Shown here: positions 45,080-56,861 of the stretch, piece after piece
Layout of the letters: each line of letters starts with the position of its first letter
Position numbering within the stretch: position 1 is the stretch's first letter
Origin: Cyanophora paradoxa
Taxonomy: Eukaryota > Glaucocystophyceae > Cyanophorales > Cyanophoraceae
NCBI GenBank assembly: GCA_004431415.1
Contig: QPMI01000003.1
Span: 124,001 to 188,000, forward strand
Direction: 5' to 3'
DNA: 64,000 nucleotides
The notes under the pieces: generated by a model
Databases searched by the model: none
What the model saw: only the letters and a program-made list of their open reading frames with translations
Told to the model about the DNA's origin: nothing
Position numbers and translations under genes: made by a program

Positions 45080-47354
45080 ATGAGCTCGCTGTCTCAACAT
45101 CCCACGGCTGTCTACGTATCTCAGCCGGGAGCTGCAGCTGATGTCGATTTTGAATATGAGCAAATCATCGTCAGGCACCAGACTCCGAGACATCAGCTGG
45201 ATGTTCAACAGCTCGTAGAAGCGATTTGTAACTTCGCTGCGCTCAGAGTTCCAGCTCGAATTTCAGGCCTCGGCGCTACGCTCTCGTTGGTGCGCTCGGC
45301 AGTGCAAATTCGAACATGTGTAATTATATATATAAGTAAGACTGAAATAAGCTACGTATACGCAGATGGCAAGCATTGTTGTGCGCTCCATCCGCAGCGG
45401 GAGCACTATTGTCGAACTGGATTTCCCCAAGGTTCTGGCTGAAGCCATGTTCCAATCGGTCGCGAATTGGCACAACGGAGAATTGGACATTAATCTGGCC
45501 TTGCACGTACGTGAGCTTGGTATTGTTGAGATTTCTGGCAGCAACCGGCCAACATTTCGCCTCCCTGGTTCGTGGATATCCAGAACGCCAAAACTTTCTC
45601 TTTCTAGCTGGGATGTGGCTCACTCTCAATTACATGTTTCATTCAGATATCGATTCAAATGCCGAAGTCGTCTGCAGCTTTGCATGGGGCGGCGATTCCC
45701 TCGTGCTCTCAAGATTTAGAGCGGGTACATGCATGCGATCGATCGCGAGATCACTGTAGCTATCTACTACTCCAACTTGCAATCGGTATTCATTGCCCGA
45801 TGACAGGTGGAGACGCAGATCCCGCAGTCAAAGCATTGGGTTACAGCGAGACTGTCCAGCGGGGGCAGCTCATTGTGGAAGCTGGGAAAGGAGGCGTCCC
45901 GGCACAGTTGACATCAGACGACCTGATAGTACTGGCTAAGATAATCGAAGCCAACCCACAACTCAGGTGCTCGCTGTCCGCCAGCAATCTAGACCTAGAA
46001 CGGCATTAGAACCAAACTTTGCTGTTGCGCATGCACGGTACCCGGTCGACTCCTTTGCATACAGCACAATCGAGCTGAAGGTGTGCACATTGCAGTTTAT
46101 TTTGATATCCGTGCAGACTTGCACATTGCACTCACTGACTGAGCTTAACTGACGCAGCTTGCCGGACCGGCGCCGGCACCCTTCCAACATGCGCGTGATC
46201 ATCATTCGAAGTCGGACTTCGAAAAGGAATTCTGCGACGCCTTGGTGCTGCTCGGGCGAGCGGTGGGCGGGAGCAACCGAACAGCCCTGTGCTTGGGGCG
46301 CACCAGCATGGGCAAGTCCATCAATCTTGATATGCCTTCTTCGACTGCGGCCTGGAACAGGTTTCTGAAGGAGGCCCTCGCGTTCTCTGCGACTCCGCAA
46401 TCTTCTCTGCGGATTTTTACGCTGTGCAATTTCCGCCTTGATCACGACGGGGCAGCAGCCGTCATCAGCGCTATTTCCAACGCTGACGGTCTCGAAGTTG
46501 TTTCGATCACCAACATTGAGCTGCCAATCCCCGACCGTAGAACGCGAGAGCGCACCGATCGCGATTCGTTCAAGGAGCTGTTTTCGATCGCCGACATCGA
46601 GTTTCCAATTGCAACATCCGACCGTCGAGGGCACTCCGATTCGTTCGACGAGCTCTTTGCCGCCCTCAGCAGCCGCCCGGCCATCCATACCCTTGCCATG
46701 AGCCGTGTGACTGCAGGCTGGCACACTTCCGACACAGAAGCCCTTGCGATACAAGCACGCCGCCTCGTCGATGGGATCTGCTCCATCCTCCAAGGCGTCT
46801 GCGGGACTCTGAGAGAGCTTACTCTGCAAGAGATGAGCTTTGCACAACAGGGGAATTCGAAACAAGTTGCGGAGGCAATTGGACGTTGCGAAAGCCTGCA
46901 AGGGCTTGAGCTGCGTCAGATCATCTTGGCCCCACGCGAAGAAGACCTTACGACAAACTTTTTGACGGAGGCCTGGGACGACTTCCTCGATCCAATCAGC
47001 AATCTTCCTGCGCTCAAGCGCTTATCCCTCGAGCAAATCGAGTTCAAATTCGAACATGTGCGCATTCATGCTCGCGCTTGCCATCGCATGATTAATATTC
47101 ACATCGATATCCTGGTCGGTGCTCACATATGCAACGGGCAGATTGACATGCTTGCCTCGTGCATGCAACACAGAATGCCAGCCTTGCGGGAGTTGCGCCT
47201 TGAACAATGCTTCCAAGATACTCATAGCGCGAATGTATTTGTGCTCTGCAACGCGGCCGCTCTGCGCTGCGTGGGCCTTCCTTCTGGGGAGACCTTCACT
47301 CTCGCAATCAACTTCAATTCAATGAATTCGCACACACCGAGACAATACGGCTAA
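45080..47354 (+). CDS. Leucine-rich-repeat-like (RNI-type) hypothetical protein
   Basis: Several exons form a protein with repeated amphipathic LRR-like units. The proposed start is MSSLSQHPTAVYVSQPGAAA at 45080. After an intron ending CGCAG come MASIVVRSIRSGSTIVELDF (45366), then IDSNAEVVCSFAWGGDSLVL (about 45648). Next is LTSDDLIVLAKIIEANPQLR (about 45908-45966), which resembles ribonuclease-inhibitor LRR units (LxxxDLIxLAKIIxxNPxL). The long last part has SSLRIFTLCNFRLDHDGAAA (about 46403), LEVVSITNIELP and RELTLQEMSFAQQG, then (past a probable intron at about 47058-47139) ALRELRLEQC. The stop is at 47354. It lies 132 bp downstream of the kinase on the same strand, and both have similar low-GC composition. 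LRR proteins usually mediate protein contacts. No other domain was recognised. The start and the first two introns are uncertain. Confidence 0.5.
46205..46223. repeat. 19-bp inverted repeat within the LRR gene
   Basis: The arms TTCGAAGTC and GACTTCGAA flank a single G. They lie in the coding exon, next to an AT-richer intron. Confidence 0.6.
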
Positions 47355-48330
47355 TGATAGAACTGAGGTGTCCGTAAAGTGTCAAGTCGAAAGATGAGCC
47401 TACTGGTTACGCCGGGTAGGGAACCTAACAGCCATCGGACAGGGTGGAGCTAGTCAAGGAGACGTAAACTAAAGCAAAGCTAACCCAGAGCAGAGAGCTA
47501 CTACCTATACATCTAGCCTAGCTTAGGACTAGGCTACAGAGAGGACTACCCAGGGGTCTACGAGTGCTGCCTGCTAGTGCTGCCTGCCTAGGGACCGTCG
47601 GGACGTCCGGAGCTCGCGGGCTGTTCTACTGTACGGTAGGAAAGCCAGGACGGACCCGCGGTCTAATCTGCCTACTCTCGACGCGGCCGCGACTACAGTT
47701 AGCGCGGCGGGCTCCGCGTCGAGGGGCCGCTCGCCCGAAGCGCGGGTGGAAGCACGTCGGCGTAGAGGGGCCGAGGGGAATGAGGCGAGGGGGACGTTGC
47801 GGGGAAGAAGTGGGGCGGGACGGAGAAGGTCGGCGCCGGCCGTGGCGGGGAGGGGAGGGTCGGATTTCTCGGTCAGCAGGGCTTCCAGCCTCGAACCAGC
47901 CGCCGCACCCCCGCCGCGGGCAATTGCGAGCCCCCTCCGCGGCGGTCCTTCAACCCACGGTCCTGGCACGATGGCCGGGGTATCTGGTGGGTGCAACGAC
48001 CAGCCGAAGCCTTCCGCCAAGCCTTCCGGTCCATCGTTCCCTCCCTGTCGAGGCGCGAGGAGCGTTGGCGAGGTCGTGAGTGGGAGGCAGGGCCAAGAGA
48101 GCGAGCAGGAGGGCAGAACGGGAGAGGGAGGCAAGGCAGGCGCTCGCTTGGGCGGGGCCCAGCGAGTCGGACGGGGCGGCTATATCTAGTGTGTGCGAGG
48201 CTAAGAGTAGAGCAGGGAAGTTTCTCGAGGACTAGGTATGGTGAAGTAGTAGGTAGGTGGTGTCGAGAGTCTCCTCCCGACGTAGCCCCCCCCCCCCCCC
48301 CCCCCCCTTTCGCGCGACTCGGGGTACCGT
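47355..48330. other. Spacer and 3' flank of the retrotransposon
   Basis: From 47355 to 47560 the sequence is rich in CTAG, CCTAG and GGACTA words. After that it becomes GC-rich and purine-biased (47700-48180). It probably includes the 3' UTR of the minus-strand retroelement. Open frames on both strands here have no recognisable domain. No poly-A tail or target-site duplication was found by eye. Confidence 0.4.
48286..48307 (+). repeat. Poly-C run (22 C; poly-G in the retroelement sense)
   Basis: The run lies about 200 bp downstream (3') of the last recognisable retroelement coding frame. It may be a tail-like or slippage-prone tract. Confidence 0.9.
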
Positions 48331-51300
48331 TTAGAGCGGGCTAGGATGTGGCTCCCAAGGGCGTACCTTGACGCAATCGTAGAGCTCTTGGGCGCGGAGC
48401 GCCGCCTTCCAGCCCGCGTACTCCGGTGGGCAGTCTGCGTTCCGAGCGGCGTTGAGTAGATTGTGAAGGCGAATCGGCCCGTCGCAGGCGGCGCAGACTT
48501 CCTTACAGGTCCGGGGCCGCGGGCCCGCTCTCGGGCGCGGGCGCCCGTGCGGGGCGGGCGCGGTCGCTTCTTTGAGGCCTGGAGACGCGGCAGTCGCGTT
48601 CCCACTCCGCGTTGATTTCGCAGCGACGTGACCAGAGGCGTCGGGCCCGCTCCAGAAGCGTCTGCCGAACGCGTTTAGCTGCGCGTGCCGCGTACCGGGG
48701 TGCAAGGTTCAGGCAGCGTGCGAGGGCGCTTTCTAGACTCTGCGGAGCAAGGCCCTGGAGCACCCAGAGGCGCGGGTACGCGTACGGCCTACCATCGTAG
48801 CTGCGCGCCTCGGCGTCGTCGTCCGCGACGCGGAGGAAGATTGGGACCAGGTCGGGGCAAGGAGGGCTCCTGCTGGCGGCGCTGTGAGTCCGTGGGCCTC
48901 TCTGTATGCGCAGAGCAGAAGTCGGTTCAGTTCGCGAGCAGTCTCCGCGCGGTGCGCGACCGCATGCGGACCCGGGCACAGGAAGACGTGCGGGAAAGTT
49001 TCAGTCGGGCCTGCGGTAAGAGCCGTCGGTGCCCGGTTCGGGCGGCTGGGGCCCGCTGCTGGTTGGGCATGCGAGGCCTCTGGTGCAGTCTGGCTGTTCT
49101 GTGAGGCTGTCGGGCCGCTAGTCTCTGCACGAGGGAAAGGCGTTCTGGTGGCGCAGCCCGCACAGCGTCCCCCAGGGTTGCAGGCGGCGTAGAGTTCCTT
49201 CTGGTCACGTACCCGGACTTCGTTCGCTGGTAGCGAGCTACAGAGCAGCTGCGTCCGAAACTTGAATAGCGCGTTGCGGGCTCCATTGGCGCCTTGGAAT
49301 CGGGAGCCTACGCTCGTTTCCGCATATAGCCCTGCTATGTCTGCGCCGTCGGCGCCTCGGCGCAGGAGCGCGCCAGCCAGCGGTTGTTGGGTCCAGGCAA
49401 AGTGCGTCTGGTGCTCGTGAAGTGCGTCCATGTGTGCCTTGGGGTCCCCTTCCACCCGTCGTGTGCGCCCGTCGGGGTCGCTGATGGTGAGCACCGCAGG
49501 CATGCTGAAGGCCGGCGGCAGAAAGAGAGGTTCATGCCGGTTTTCGTCCGCCAGATCCAGGTCGGCCGCCACGTTCGCTCCGGCGTCCGCGATGTCGTTG
49601 TGGGGTCGCGGGCGTCGCCCTTCGCGTGCGCTTTGACTTTGACGAGTTTGAGCGGCCGCCCGCGCTCCTCTAGCATTGTCCTGAGCTTGCTCCATGCGTA
49701 CAGTTCCGCGGAGCAGGCGTGCCGGATGTATTCCCGCGGGCTGCGGCAGCTCGCGTGCTGGACGAAATCGGAGTACCAGCGGATCGCGTTCATGTTGTCG
49801 ACGTGTAGAACCGCTCCGAAAGGCGAGAGCAGGTCAGCCATGAGCACCGCCTGGAGTTCCGCCTTGTTGATCTCCTGCAGGCCCCGGAGCCGGGCAAAGA
49901 AGTCCGTGAGGATACCCGGCGGGTGCAGGCTTGCGCCAGTTCTGAGGTCCGTTTCCGGCCAGTGTACTGCGTAGCCCGCGCGAGCGTTAACCGTCTGGCC
50001 CTCTTTCAGGCTCCCGTCCGTCCAGGCGTACGCTGGGGCGTCGGCCACGTATGAGCCGCCGGACGCCGCCTCGGCCTCCAGGTGCTCTTTGCGGTAGCGG
50101 GCTTCGAGGCCCTTCCAGGTCTCCAGGTATGCAACCCAACTGTACGGATCGGCCTGATAGTAATATAGCTCGCGCGCCTCCTTGTTGGAGCTGACCGGGG
50201 GCGCTTCATCTTGCGGCAGGGGGGGCAAGTCGGGCGGGTTCGCCTCGAGCGTGGCGAGGTGAGCGGCGTCGGGCTCGGAGAGGAGGTGCCAGTTGACCCT
50301 CTCATCGCCCTCCTGCTTTGCCTGCAGCAGCATCCGCCATCGGTGCGCAGTGATGGTCGCGGCCGCCTGCCTGAAGGGCTTGAAGTATTCAAGACGGGCT
50401 TGGCGCAGGACCTGGCGACTGGCGCGCCCCGAGCGCGTCTGTACCTGCCCCTCGCATTCTTCCACGGGGGCGCCCGACACTTCTACTAGCTCCACCGTGC
50501 CGGGGATCGTGCAGAGTGCGGACGCGTGCTCTACCCATCCTCCCACCGCCGTCCCGTACTTGCCCTCGTCATCGCAGGTGCTCGTCGCCCGGCAGGCCGC
50601 GCCGGCGCCTTGAGGGCAGACGTGGTTGTCGTGCCAGTGGCGGCGGCCCTCTCCCGGTACGATATTAAAGCGGCGCGCAGCTGGGGCGGGCGGCCCTTCG
50701 CGGGGTCCGAGCTGACAGTGGCCATCGCAGCGGCAGTAGGCTCCGTTGGCCTCGTCGTCGGCCTCTTCTGGGACGGGGACCCAGTGCTCCAGCCGGCACT
50801 CCGTCGCTACTAGGCTGCCGGCCTCGGCCTCAGCGGAGCGGACCCGGCCGATTTCCGGTACCGCATCCGTCTCGTGAATCGTTGCGAGGTCGTAGTAGCA
50901 GACGAAGTCTCCCGGTTGGTGAATTAACTTCCTTGCCCCGCCCGGAAGCTGTACCATGGCCGAGGAAGGGGTACCGGGCGGTTGCCGCATGGGTATCGGA
51001 GGGCGCCCGAACCGCGCCCGTCGATCGTGAGGGCCTTGGCCACCGCCTTCCACCAGGCGGGCGCTGCCCAAGGGAGCGTGCCGCGGGGGGCGCGGAGGTG
51101 CAGGTCTCGCCAGGTGCAGAGGCGTTCCCCATCGCGCGCCGTGACGTCGGACATCCAGTAGAGCCGTGCGCGGTGGAGGGCGGGCGCAGCCGTGCTGAAC
51201 ACTTCCCGGGGAATGTGTGAGGTAAGCACGAATTCCCGGCGCAGTTCCGCGGGGTCGGGCCAAGTGGCTGCGGGGGGTACGGCGTGAACAAGAAGCGGGC

Positions 51301-52254
51301 GTGGTTGGACTGGATCCGGTAGAGCCGGCGCTGCAGGAGCGGCATCACTGCGGCGATCGCATTCGATCGAGCAAGCTGGCGTGACACTGGGGCGTTCAGG
51401 AACTCGGTCGGCAGCAGCGGGACGCCTAGCTTGCGCTGGAGGTCCCGGATGCGGTGCATCATCACCTGAGATAGCAGCTCTTCCGGCTCGCCACAGAGGC
51501 GGACGAGCAGATCCGTGATTTGGTTCTTGGCCATCATGTGCGCTGTGCGCGGCAGGCTGTACGTGCCGTGGCTCCAGAGCGCGTAGTTGGAAGTCGATGC
51601 CGCCAGGCCCCCATGGTGCTTAACCACGCGCATCCAGATGGCATCTAGGCGATCGCACTGCCTCTCTGTGAGCGGCGTCACTTTGAGCCCGTAGGCGATC
51701 CGCGCCTGCACGACGGCCTCGACAACGTAGCAGGCCTCTTGCGCGGTCAGCTGCTTACGAGCTATGACCGCCACCGTCTCGCGAGCCTGCGTTTCCATCT
51801 GTCTGATCTGCTCCTTCCACGACAGGTTCGCGGTCAGGTAGACGCCGAGCAGCTTGAAATGCTCGCCCGGTTTCAGCTTCTTGCCGACCGGGACGCGGGG
51901 ATTGCCGAGCAGCGGGGGTTCAGGCTCGGGTGAGACGTTGTTGTACGCAAACTCTGTTTTCCGCGCGTTGACGGCGATGTCGTGCAGGCGGAAGAATTCA
52001 GACGCCACGTCCGCGAGCATCTGGATCCCTTCGGCCGATCCGCTCATCCACTGCGTGTCGTCCGCGTAGGCGCTCCCGGTCACCCGTGCGGGGGCGAAGT
52101 CCGCGTCGTCTTCGCCCATGCCCATGACGTACGCGACCCCCGCGCCCCCTTTTCCTGCTCGAGCCTGTCCAATTCTTGTTGAGCGCAGAGCAAGGCATCG
52201 TAGAAGATGAGCCAGTGGAGCGGGGATTCGATGCCGCCCTGCGGGAGCCCACAT
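48331..52254 (-). pseudogene. Retrotransposon RT C-terminal half, RNase H and zinc-knuckle tail, frameshifted
   Basis: CGLPQGGIESPLHWLIFYDA (about 52190-52250) lies in a short frame that shifts near 52150. GSAYADDTQWMSGS (about 52040-52080) holds the YADD catalytic pair. Later frame changes fall near 51270 and 50990. RNase H has the acidic set: Asp in YAWTDGSLKEG (about 50000-50035), Glu in EINKAELQAVL (about 49840-49875), Asp in LHVDNMNAIRW (about 49775-49810), and Asp in NDIADAGANVAADLDL (about 49545-49600), the last reached across a further shift near 49600. A CxxC...CxxC plus His/Cys segment (about 48990-49190) resembles the Cys/His tail of LINEs. At least six frame breaks mark it as dead. 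Confidence 0.88.
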
Positions 52255-54908
52255 TCGAGTTCAAACACGTCTGACAGTCCGTGGCCCGTGATAGCTCGCG
52301 CCCGGCGTCGTTCGAATATGTTGCGGTGCAGGTCGATGTACGTCTCGGGGCCCCGATGCGTCGGAGGGAGAGCTCCATGCTGGCCCAGGAAACTGAATCG
52401 TACGCCCGTCTGATATCCTGTAGCAAGAGGTAGATGGGCTTGCGGTGCTCCTTAGCGTCCTCTAGAATAGCGACCATTAGGTGAAGGGCATCATCGGTCG
52501 CCTTAGCCTTCCTGAAGCCATAATTTACCCCCTTAAGGATTCCGTGCTTCTCGATGGCCTCGGCTAGCCGTTTCGTGACGAGGCCCGTCGTTAGCTTGAG
52601 GCCAACTTCCTGCAGCGTGATCGGGCGGAGGTTCCCTTCAATGTCTCCGTCCCAGCTCCCGTTCTTGGGGATCCCGAAGATATTGCTCTCACACATCTCG
52701 GCGGGCAGGTCGCGCAGGCGGAGGGCCTCGCAGACGATGGCCATCAGGAGCCGACGACCGCGGGGGGGGTACGCCTCTGGATCCATGGCGTCCGGCAGGT
52801 CGGGGTTCCAGAGCGTCTTCAGGATCGCGTTCGTGCAGTTGGAGGGCCCTCCCGCTCCATCCGTGAGCGAGCGCACGTGTGCCCCTAGCTCTTCGTACGT
52901 AGGCTCAGCCATGACTCCCGCGAAGGCTTCCGCGGTCGCCACGTGCGTCCCGAGGGGGCGGTAGAGCGCGCGCCAGAAGTCGGGGGGCAGGAAGGCTAGC
53001 TGGGAGTCGGGTATTAAGTCCGCTGTGCACCCTACCAGGGGGTTTCTCTTCGCACACCACTGACGCCAGTGCTCCGCCATCACTGCCTTCACCTCCTCGG
53101 GGGCCGTGTAAATTTCATAGAAGTTGCCTTCGCGCGCGAGGCGGGTGACGTGCATGATCGGCTCCCCCCTGGACCGCTCCAGAATGGAGTCTAGATAGCT
53201 GCGCAGCTTGCGCGGGTCTGCAAACCGGGCCTGGCGCGCAGTAACGAATTCCTGGATCTGTCGCTGCTTCTCTGCGCGCGTCTCGTGTTGGTGGCGCCGG
53301 CGGACGCGGTTGCGCCATGCGTTCAGCGACCGGAAGTACAGCCGCCACGCTACGTAGCGCCCCGGGAACGGCGCCTCGTCGTCAGCGTCGCGTACGGGGC
53401 GGCGGGGCATGGGTTCGGGTCCGGGGACGAGCCCTTTGATGAGAGCCTCCAGTTTCTCGATCCGGGCGACCAGCGGGGCCGACGGCAAGCCTCCGGGCGC
53501 TTCAACAGTCCATCCAGCGATCAGGCGCTCCACTTTCTTGGACATGACCAGCTGCCACGGCACCGCTCTGCGAGTGGGCGGGCGCGATCCGCGGGCTTTC
53601 AAGCATTTGTGTTCCTTAGCGAGTGTCAGCACCGCCTCCGTGGCCTGTCGGTAGAGAGAGCTGACCCGGTCCCTGCGCTCTTGTTCCGTGCCCGCCGCGC
53701 CTAGCGCTTTCTCAAGATCGCTTTCCAGGGCTTGCAGACGGTCTTCTACAGCCTTTCGGAAGGCCGGCAGCTTCTCCTTCTCAAGTAGGTGCGGTGCGAA
53801 GAGCGGCGGCGGGTGCGCCGGGCGGGCATCGCCCGCGGGCGGTCTGGCGAGTTCGGCTTTGAGCAGATCGTAGTCGGCCATGACCGGGAAGTGGTCAGAG
53901 GGGTGCGGTAGCGCCACCTCTGGCGGCAGCGGGTGCACCGCCAGGAGCGCTGGCGCGAGACCTGCAGAGTGCAACACCGCATCGATACGTCCTGCCGAGA
54001 TGACCGCGGCGCCTTCGGCGACGGCGGGCCCGTCCATTTGCTGGTCCTGTTCCGAGTCCGAGTCGTCGGCGCCGTCGTCCCCGCCATCCTCTTCGGCGCC
54101 GTGCTGGCTCGGGCCGCGCCTGATGAAGGTAACTTCGTGTTCGTGGCCTTTCTGTGTCGCCGCGTCAACTAGTGCCCAGGTGCCGGTCAGTTTTCCCCAC
54201 CACTCGCGTTCCGGCGTCCAGGACTGGACGAACCGTCCCGCGCGGATGCGGGACGTGGCCGGCGTCTTCACGGAGTTCCAGTCGCCGAGAAGGATGAGGT
54301 GCGCGGTCGAGCGCGATCGGAAGTCCGCGTAGATGCGCTCGATGCATTCGAGGAGCGCCGCCTGATCGGTCTTGTGCTCAGGCTTCCGCTGGGTGGCCGG
54401 CATGTATACGCTCACTACGAAGAGCTGGCGGTTTCCCTTAAAGCGCATTTCACAGCCGGCAAGCCGGCCCGGGTAGTGATAGTGGCGCGCGATGTGCCGC
54501 GCCCAGGGCGCCGCCACCCATAGCGCCGCTCCGTTTCCTTTCGGTTTTGTTTTCTTAATTGAGTGGATTAGGCGACCCCGCGTGATCGAGCTCTTGGGGG
54601 CTCGCCGGGCTCCGCTGCCGGGGTGAAGAGCGCCGAGTGCAGTTCGGCGCGCGTGACTGAGAGCTCTTGGAGAGCCATCACGTCGACCCCCATTTCACGG
54701 CGAAGTCTTCGGCCTGCTGAAGCCGGCCCTCGGACGTGCCCCGCACGTTAAAGGTCATCATCCTGAGATTCCCCTCCGGCTTGTGGCGCATGAGCGATGG
54801 GGGCGGGCCTATGAGGGGGCTCCCTGAGGCGTAATGGGTGGTTGGGAAAAGGTCGCCAAACGAGATATGCCCCGGAGCGTTAGTGTTGACGTCTACAGCG
54901 GCAGACAC
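51998..54908 (-). pseudogene. Retrotransposon endonuclease and RT N-terminal half, frameshifted
   Basis: Endonuclease: RMMTFNVRGTSEGRLQQAED (about 54710-54780), then, in another frame, VDVMALQELSVTRAELHSA (about 54625-54690). The frame breaks near 54695 (one base short in GTGAAATG) and again near 54600. The frame from 54517 has GDWNSVKTPATSRIR (about 54240-54285) and continues without a break into RT. RT fingers are NIFGIPKNGSWDGD (about 52640-52685) and NLRPITLQEVGLKLTTGLV (about 52580-52640). The palm has LLLQDIRRAYDSVSW (about 52385-52430, first catalytic Asp). The frame shifts again just after, near 52345. Confidence 0.9.
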
Positions 54909-55641
54909 GTTAGGGGGGTCGGACAGCGTCTAGGGTTGGAGGATGTCTGTGCTCGGCGGGACGCGCGCAGCGGTCCGACTGATCAGCTAGTTGGTCACAT
55001 CTGGCTGCCCAGAGATGCGCGTGCACGTGGTTCCAGGCGTGCGTGTGCCTAGCCGCCCCGGACCCGTCGCCTGTGCGCCGCATCGTCCAAGTCTCAAAAG
55101 TCTGCGGTCGGGAAGCCGTCAAATTACAGCTGACACGTACAGTAGCGGCCTCGCAGGAAAGGGGCGCTAAATGCGCGTCTGGGCGGGAAATGGGCGATGC
55201 GGCTTGCCCAGCCTCAGCGACTTGGCGCTTGGGGAGGAGGAGGAGGCGGGTCTGAGAGCGGGTCGGTAGAGAGCGGGTCGGCAGCGGGTGTATGGCGAGG
55301 CGTGGCCAGGGAGGCCAGACGTAGCTCGGCAAGGAGATTGATTCAAGAGGGCGGTCCAGGGTGTGCGTGAGACGCGGTAACTGCTTGCAGTTACATCACC
55401 CAGGGACTCCCGGGCGATGTTGCCGCGTTGGCGGGGCGGTTTGGAGAGAGTGGCCGGCATACCTACGCAGACATCGCGGCGGACGCTACCTAGGCTGTCG
55501 CGGCCTCTACTCTCGCACTGGTGATCGCGCACGCAGCGCTACGCTGCGAGCTAGGCGGGTTGGCAGGCGCCTTCCTGTTTTTTTCCCACGGGGGTCGCAA
55601 TCAACTTCGGCTTTCATCGATTACATCAGCCGAAGCGGATC
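54909..55641. other. Spacer upstream of retroelement and HNH gene
   Basis: This should hold the 5' UTR of the retroelement (reading leftward) and the promoter of the HNH gene. No conserved protein was seen. It is GC-moderate with GGGAGGAGGAGGAGG near 55230. Confidence 0.45.
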
Positions 55642-56861
55642 ATGTCTTCTGCGCTAAACTACCTCGAGGCTGAATTGGAAGGAGCTCGAGAGGAAGCCGC
55701 CCACGCTGTAGATCCGCCGTCGGCAGGCTGGGCGGAAGTCTCGGACAAATTGAACCTCATCCTCCCGAAGAGCCTCGAGAGCGACAAGCGTATGCCCCTC
55801 TTCAAGCGGATTCTCTTCGAGCGCAGGTGGCCACCGAAAGACGATCCGCTAACTGCGATTGGTAAGCATTTAGCTCATGCCCGCGCACACTCGATTGTGA
55901 GAAGACTCCGACGGCATGCGCAGGTCGTTTAAATACGGAGCTGGGGGAGAATGACACGTCGAACGAGCAAGACAGCATTTCCGAGCCCAGCGCGCGAGAA
56001 AAGCGACAGCGGATCCAGAGCCCGAGATCGTCAGCCGACGACGTCGACGTCAACGTCAACGTCGAAGTAGAAGTGGTTCGTCTGCGTTTGTCATGCTTCC
56101 GATTAATTGCTCAGCGGCTGGCTGAAATCCAACGATCTCTGTGTAGATGGGATTGGCTGGCTGTCGAGCAGATGTCGATGAAGTGGAAGATACATCTGAT
56201 TATGATCCAGATCCGGAGTCTAGATCTGCTGATCATGAAGACCTTCGTGATCATGAGGAAAGCGCGCGGAAGAAGCAACAACAGAGCAAGCTTAAGAGCC
56301 CAGGTCATGATCAACTTGAAGATCTAGATCTAGAAGTGGTTCGTTTGCAACTGCGTTTGTCATGCGTCGGACTTGAAATTGCTTGCTGAAATCGCTGCGT
56401 AGCCGGGTGCTGGATGCGAGCGGAAAGGAAGAGGGGAGAAGTGGCAGCGCTGGGTTCTACTGTCGTGCGGAGGAAACTGCTTCTACTGCAAGGACCCTCG
56501 CATAACCAGCAATCTGCCTGAGCTCCTCAGCGAGTGGGAGATCGATCACTTGGAGCCAAGATCGGAGGGGGGCAAGAGCGCGCTGCAGAACCTTGTCGCT
56601 GCTTGCAAGAATTGCAATTTGTGCATTCAATTTAATATTTCAGAATTTTCTTTGATCATGAAGCGAGTGCGGAACTGAGTGCAGAGCAGACGGAAGAGCG
56701 ACCTCTCGCATCGCGCATTCATCAAGCGATTCAAGGGCGAGAACTCCGGAAGTGGCATCGTGGCGGACTACGTCCGCTGCCACGCCCTTCGCAAGAACGG
56801 CCTGCGCTGCGAGCTCCCCGTGGAAGCAGGCGCCGAAAAGTACTGCGGGTGCGTGTCTTGA
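55642..56861 (+). CDS. HNH-endonuclease-domain protein with acidic repeat region
   Basis: Exon 1 starts MSSALNYLEAELEGAREEAA at 55642 and ends TAIG with a GTAAGC donor at about 55860. A Ser/Asp-rich acidic part follows (SSADDVDVNVNVEVEVV, about 56030-56075, and VEDTSDYDPDPESRSADHED, about 56175-56235), containing a duplicated block. The HNH fold is EKWQRWVLLSCGGNCFYC (about 56434-56490), WEIDHLEPRSEGG (about 56540-56580, the DH of HNH) and LQNLVAACKNCN (about 56582-56620). Two CxxC pairs (CFYC, CKNC) would bind zinc, as in many HNH enzymes. The last exon, FRRKSDLSHRAFIKRF and RCHALRKNGLRCELPVEAGA plus EKYCG, adds a Cys-rich tail. The stop is at 56861. The catalytic HNH residues look intact, so DNA nicking or cutting is likely. 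The biological role is unknown. Exons between 56100 and 56430 are uncertain. Confidence 0.72.
56070..56096 (+). repeat. Duplicated coding block, copy 1
   Basis: This block encodes EVVRLRLSC in the HNH gene. It matches 56333-56365 except for a 6-nt insertion and one substitution, and marks an internal duplication. Confidence 0.8.
56333..56365 (+). repeat. Duplicated coding block, copy 2
   Basis: This block encodes EVVRLQLRLSC and is the second copy of the block at 56070-56096, about 240 bp further on. Confidence 0.8.

Larger units (their letters stand above)
48331..54908 (-). mobile_element. Non-LTR retrotransposon (APE endonuclease - RT - RNase H), decayed
   Basis: The order AP endonuclease-like, reverse transcriptase, RNase H, Cys/His tail on one strand, with no LTRs or integrase seen, identifies a LINE of the I/Tad/ingi type of layout. 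The first recognisable frame starts at 54908 (MSAAVDVNTNAPGHISFGDL) and the last ends near 48331-48500. The reading frame jumps at several places, so this copy cannot make the full protein unless these are sequencing errors. It runs opposite to the flanking genes and has its own GC-rich composition. The limits given are those of recognisable coding sequence. True 5' and 3' ends, and any target duplication, were not located. Confidence 0.93.

Noticed and set aside
47564-48189. Two overlapping 150-170 codon open frames near the retroelement 3' end
   Set aside because: GC-rich low-complexity frames without splice signals or motifs, more likely 3' UTR of the retroelement.
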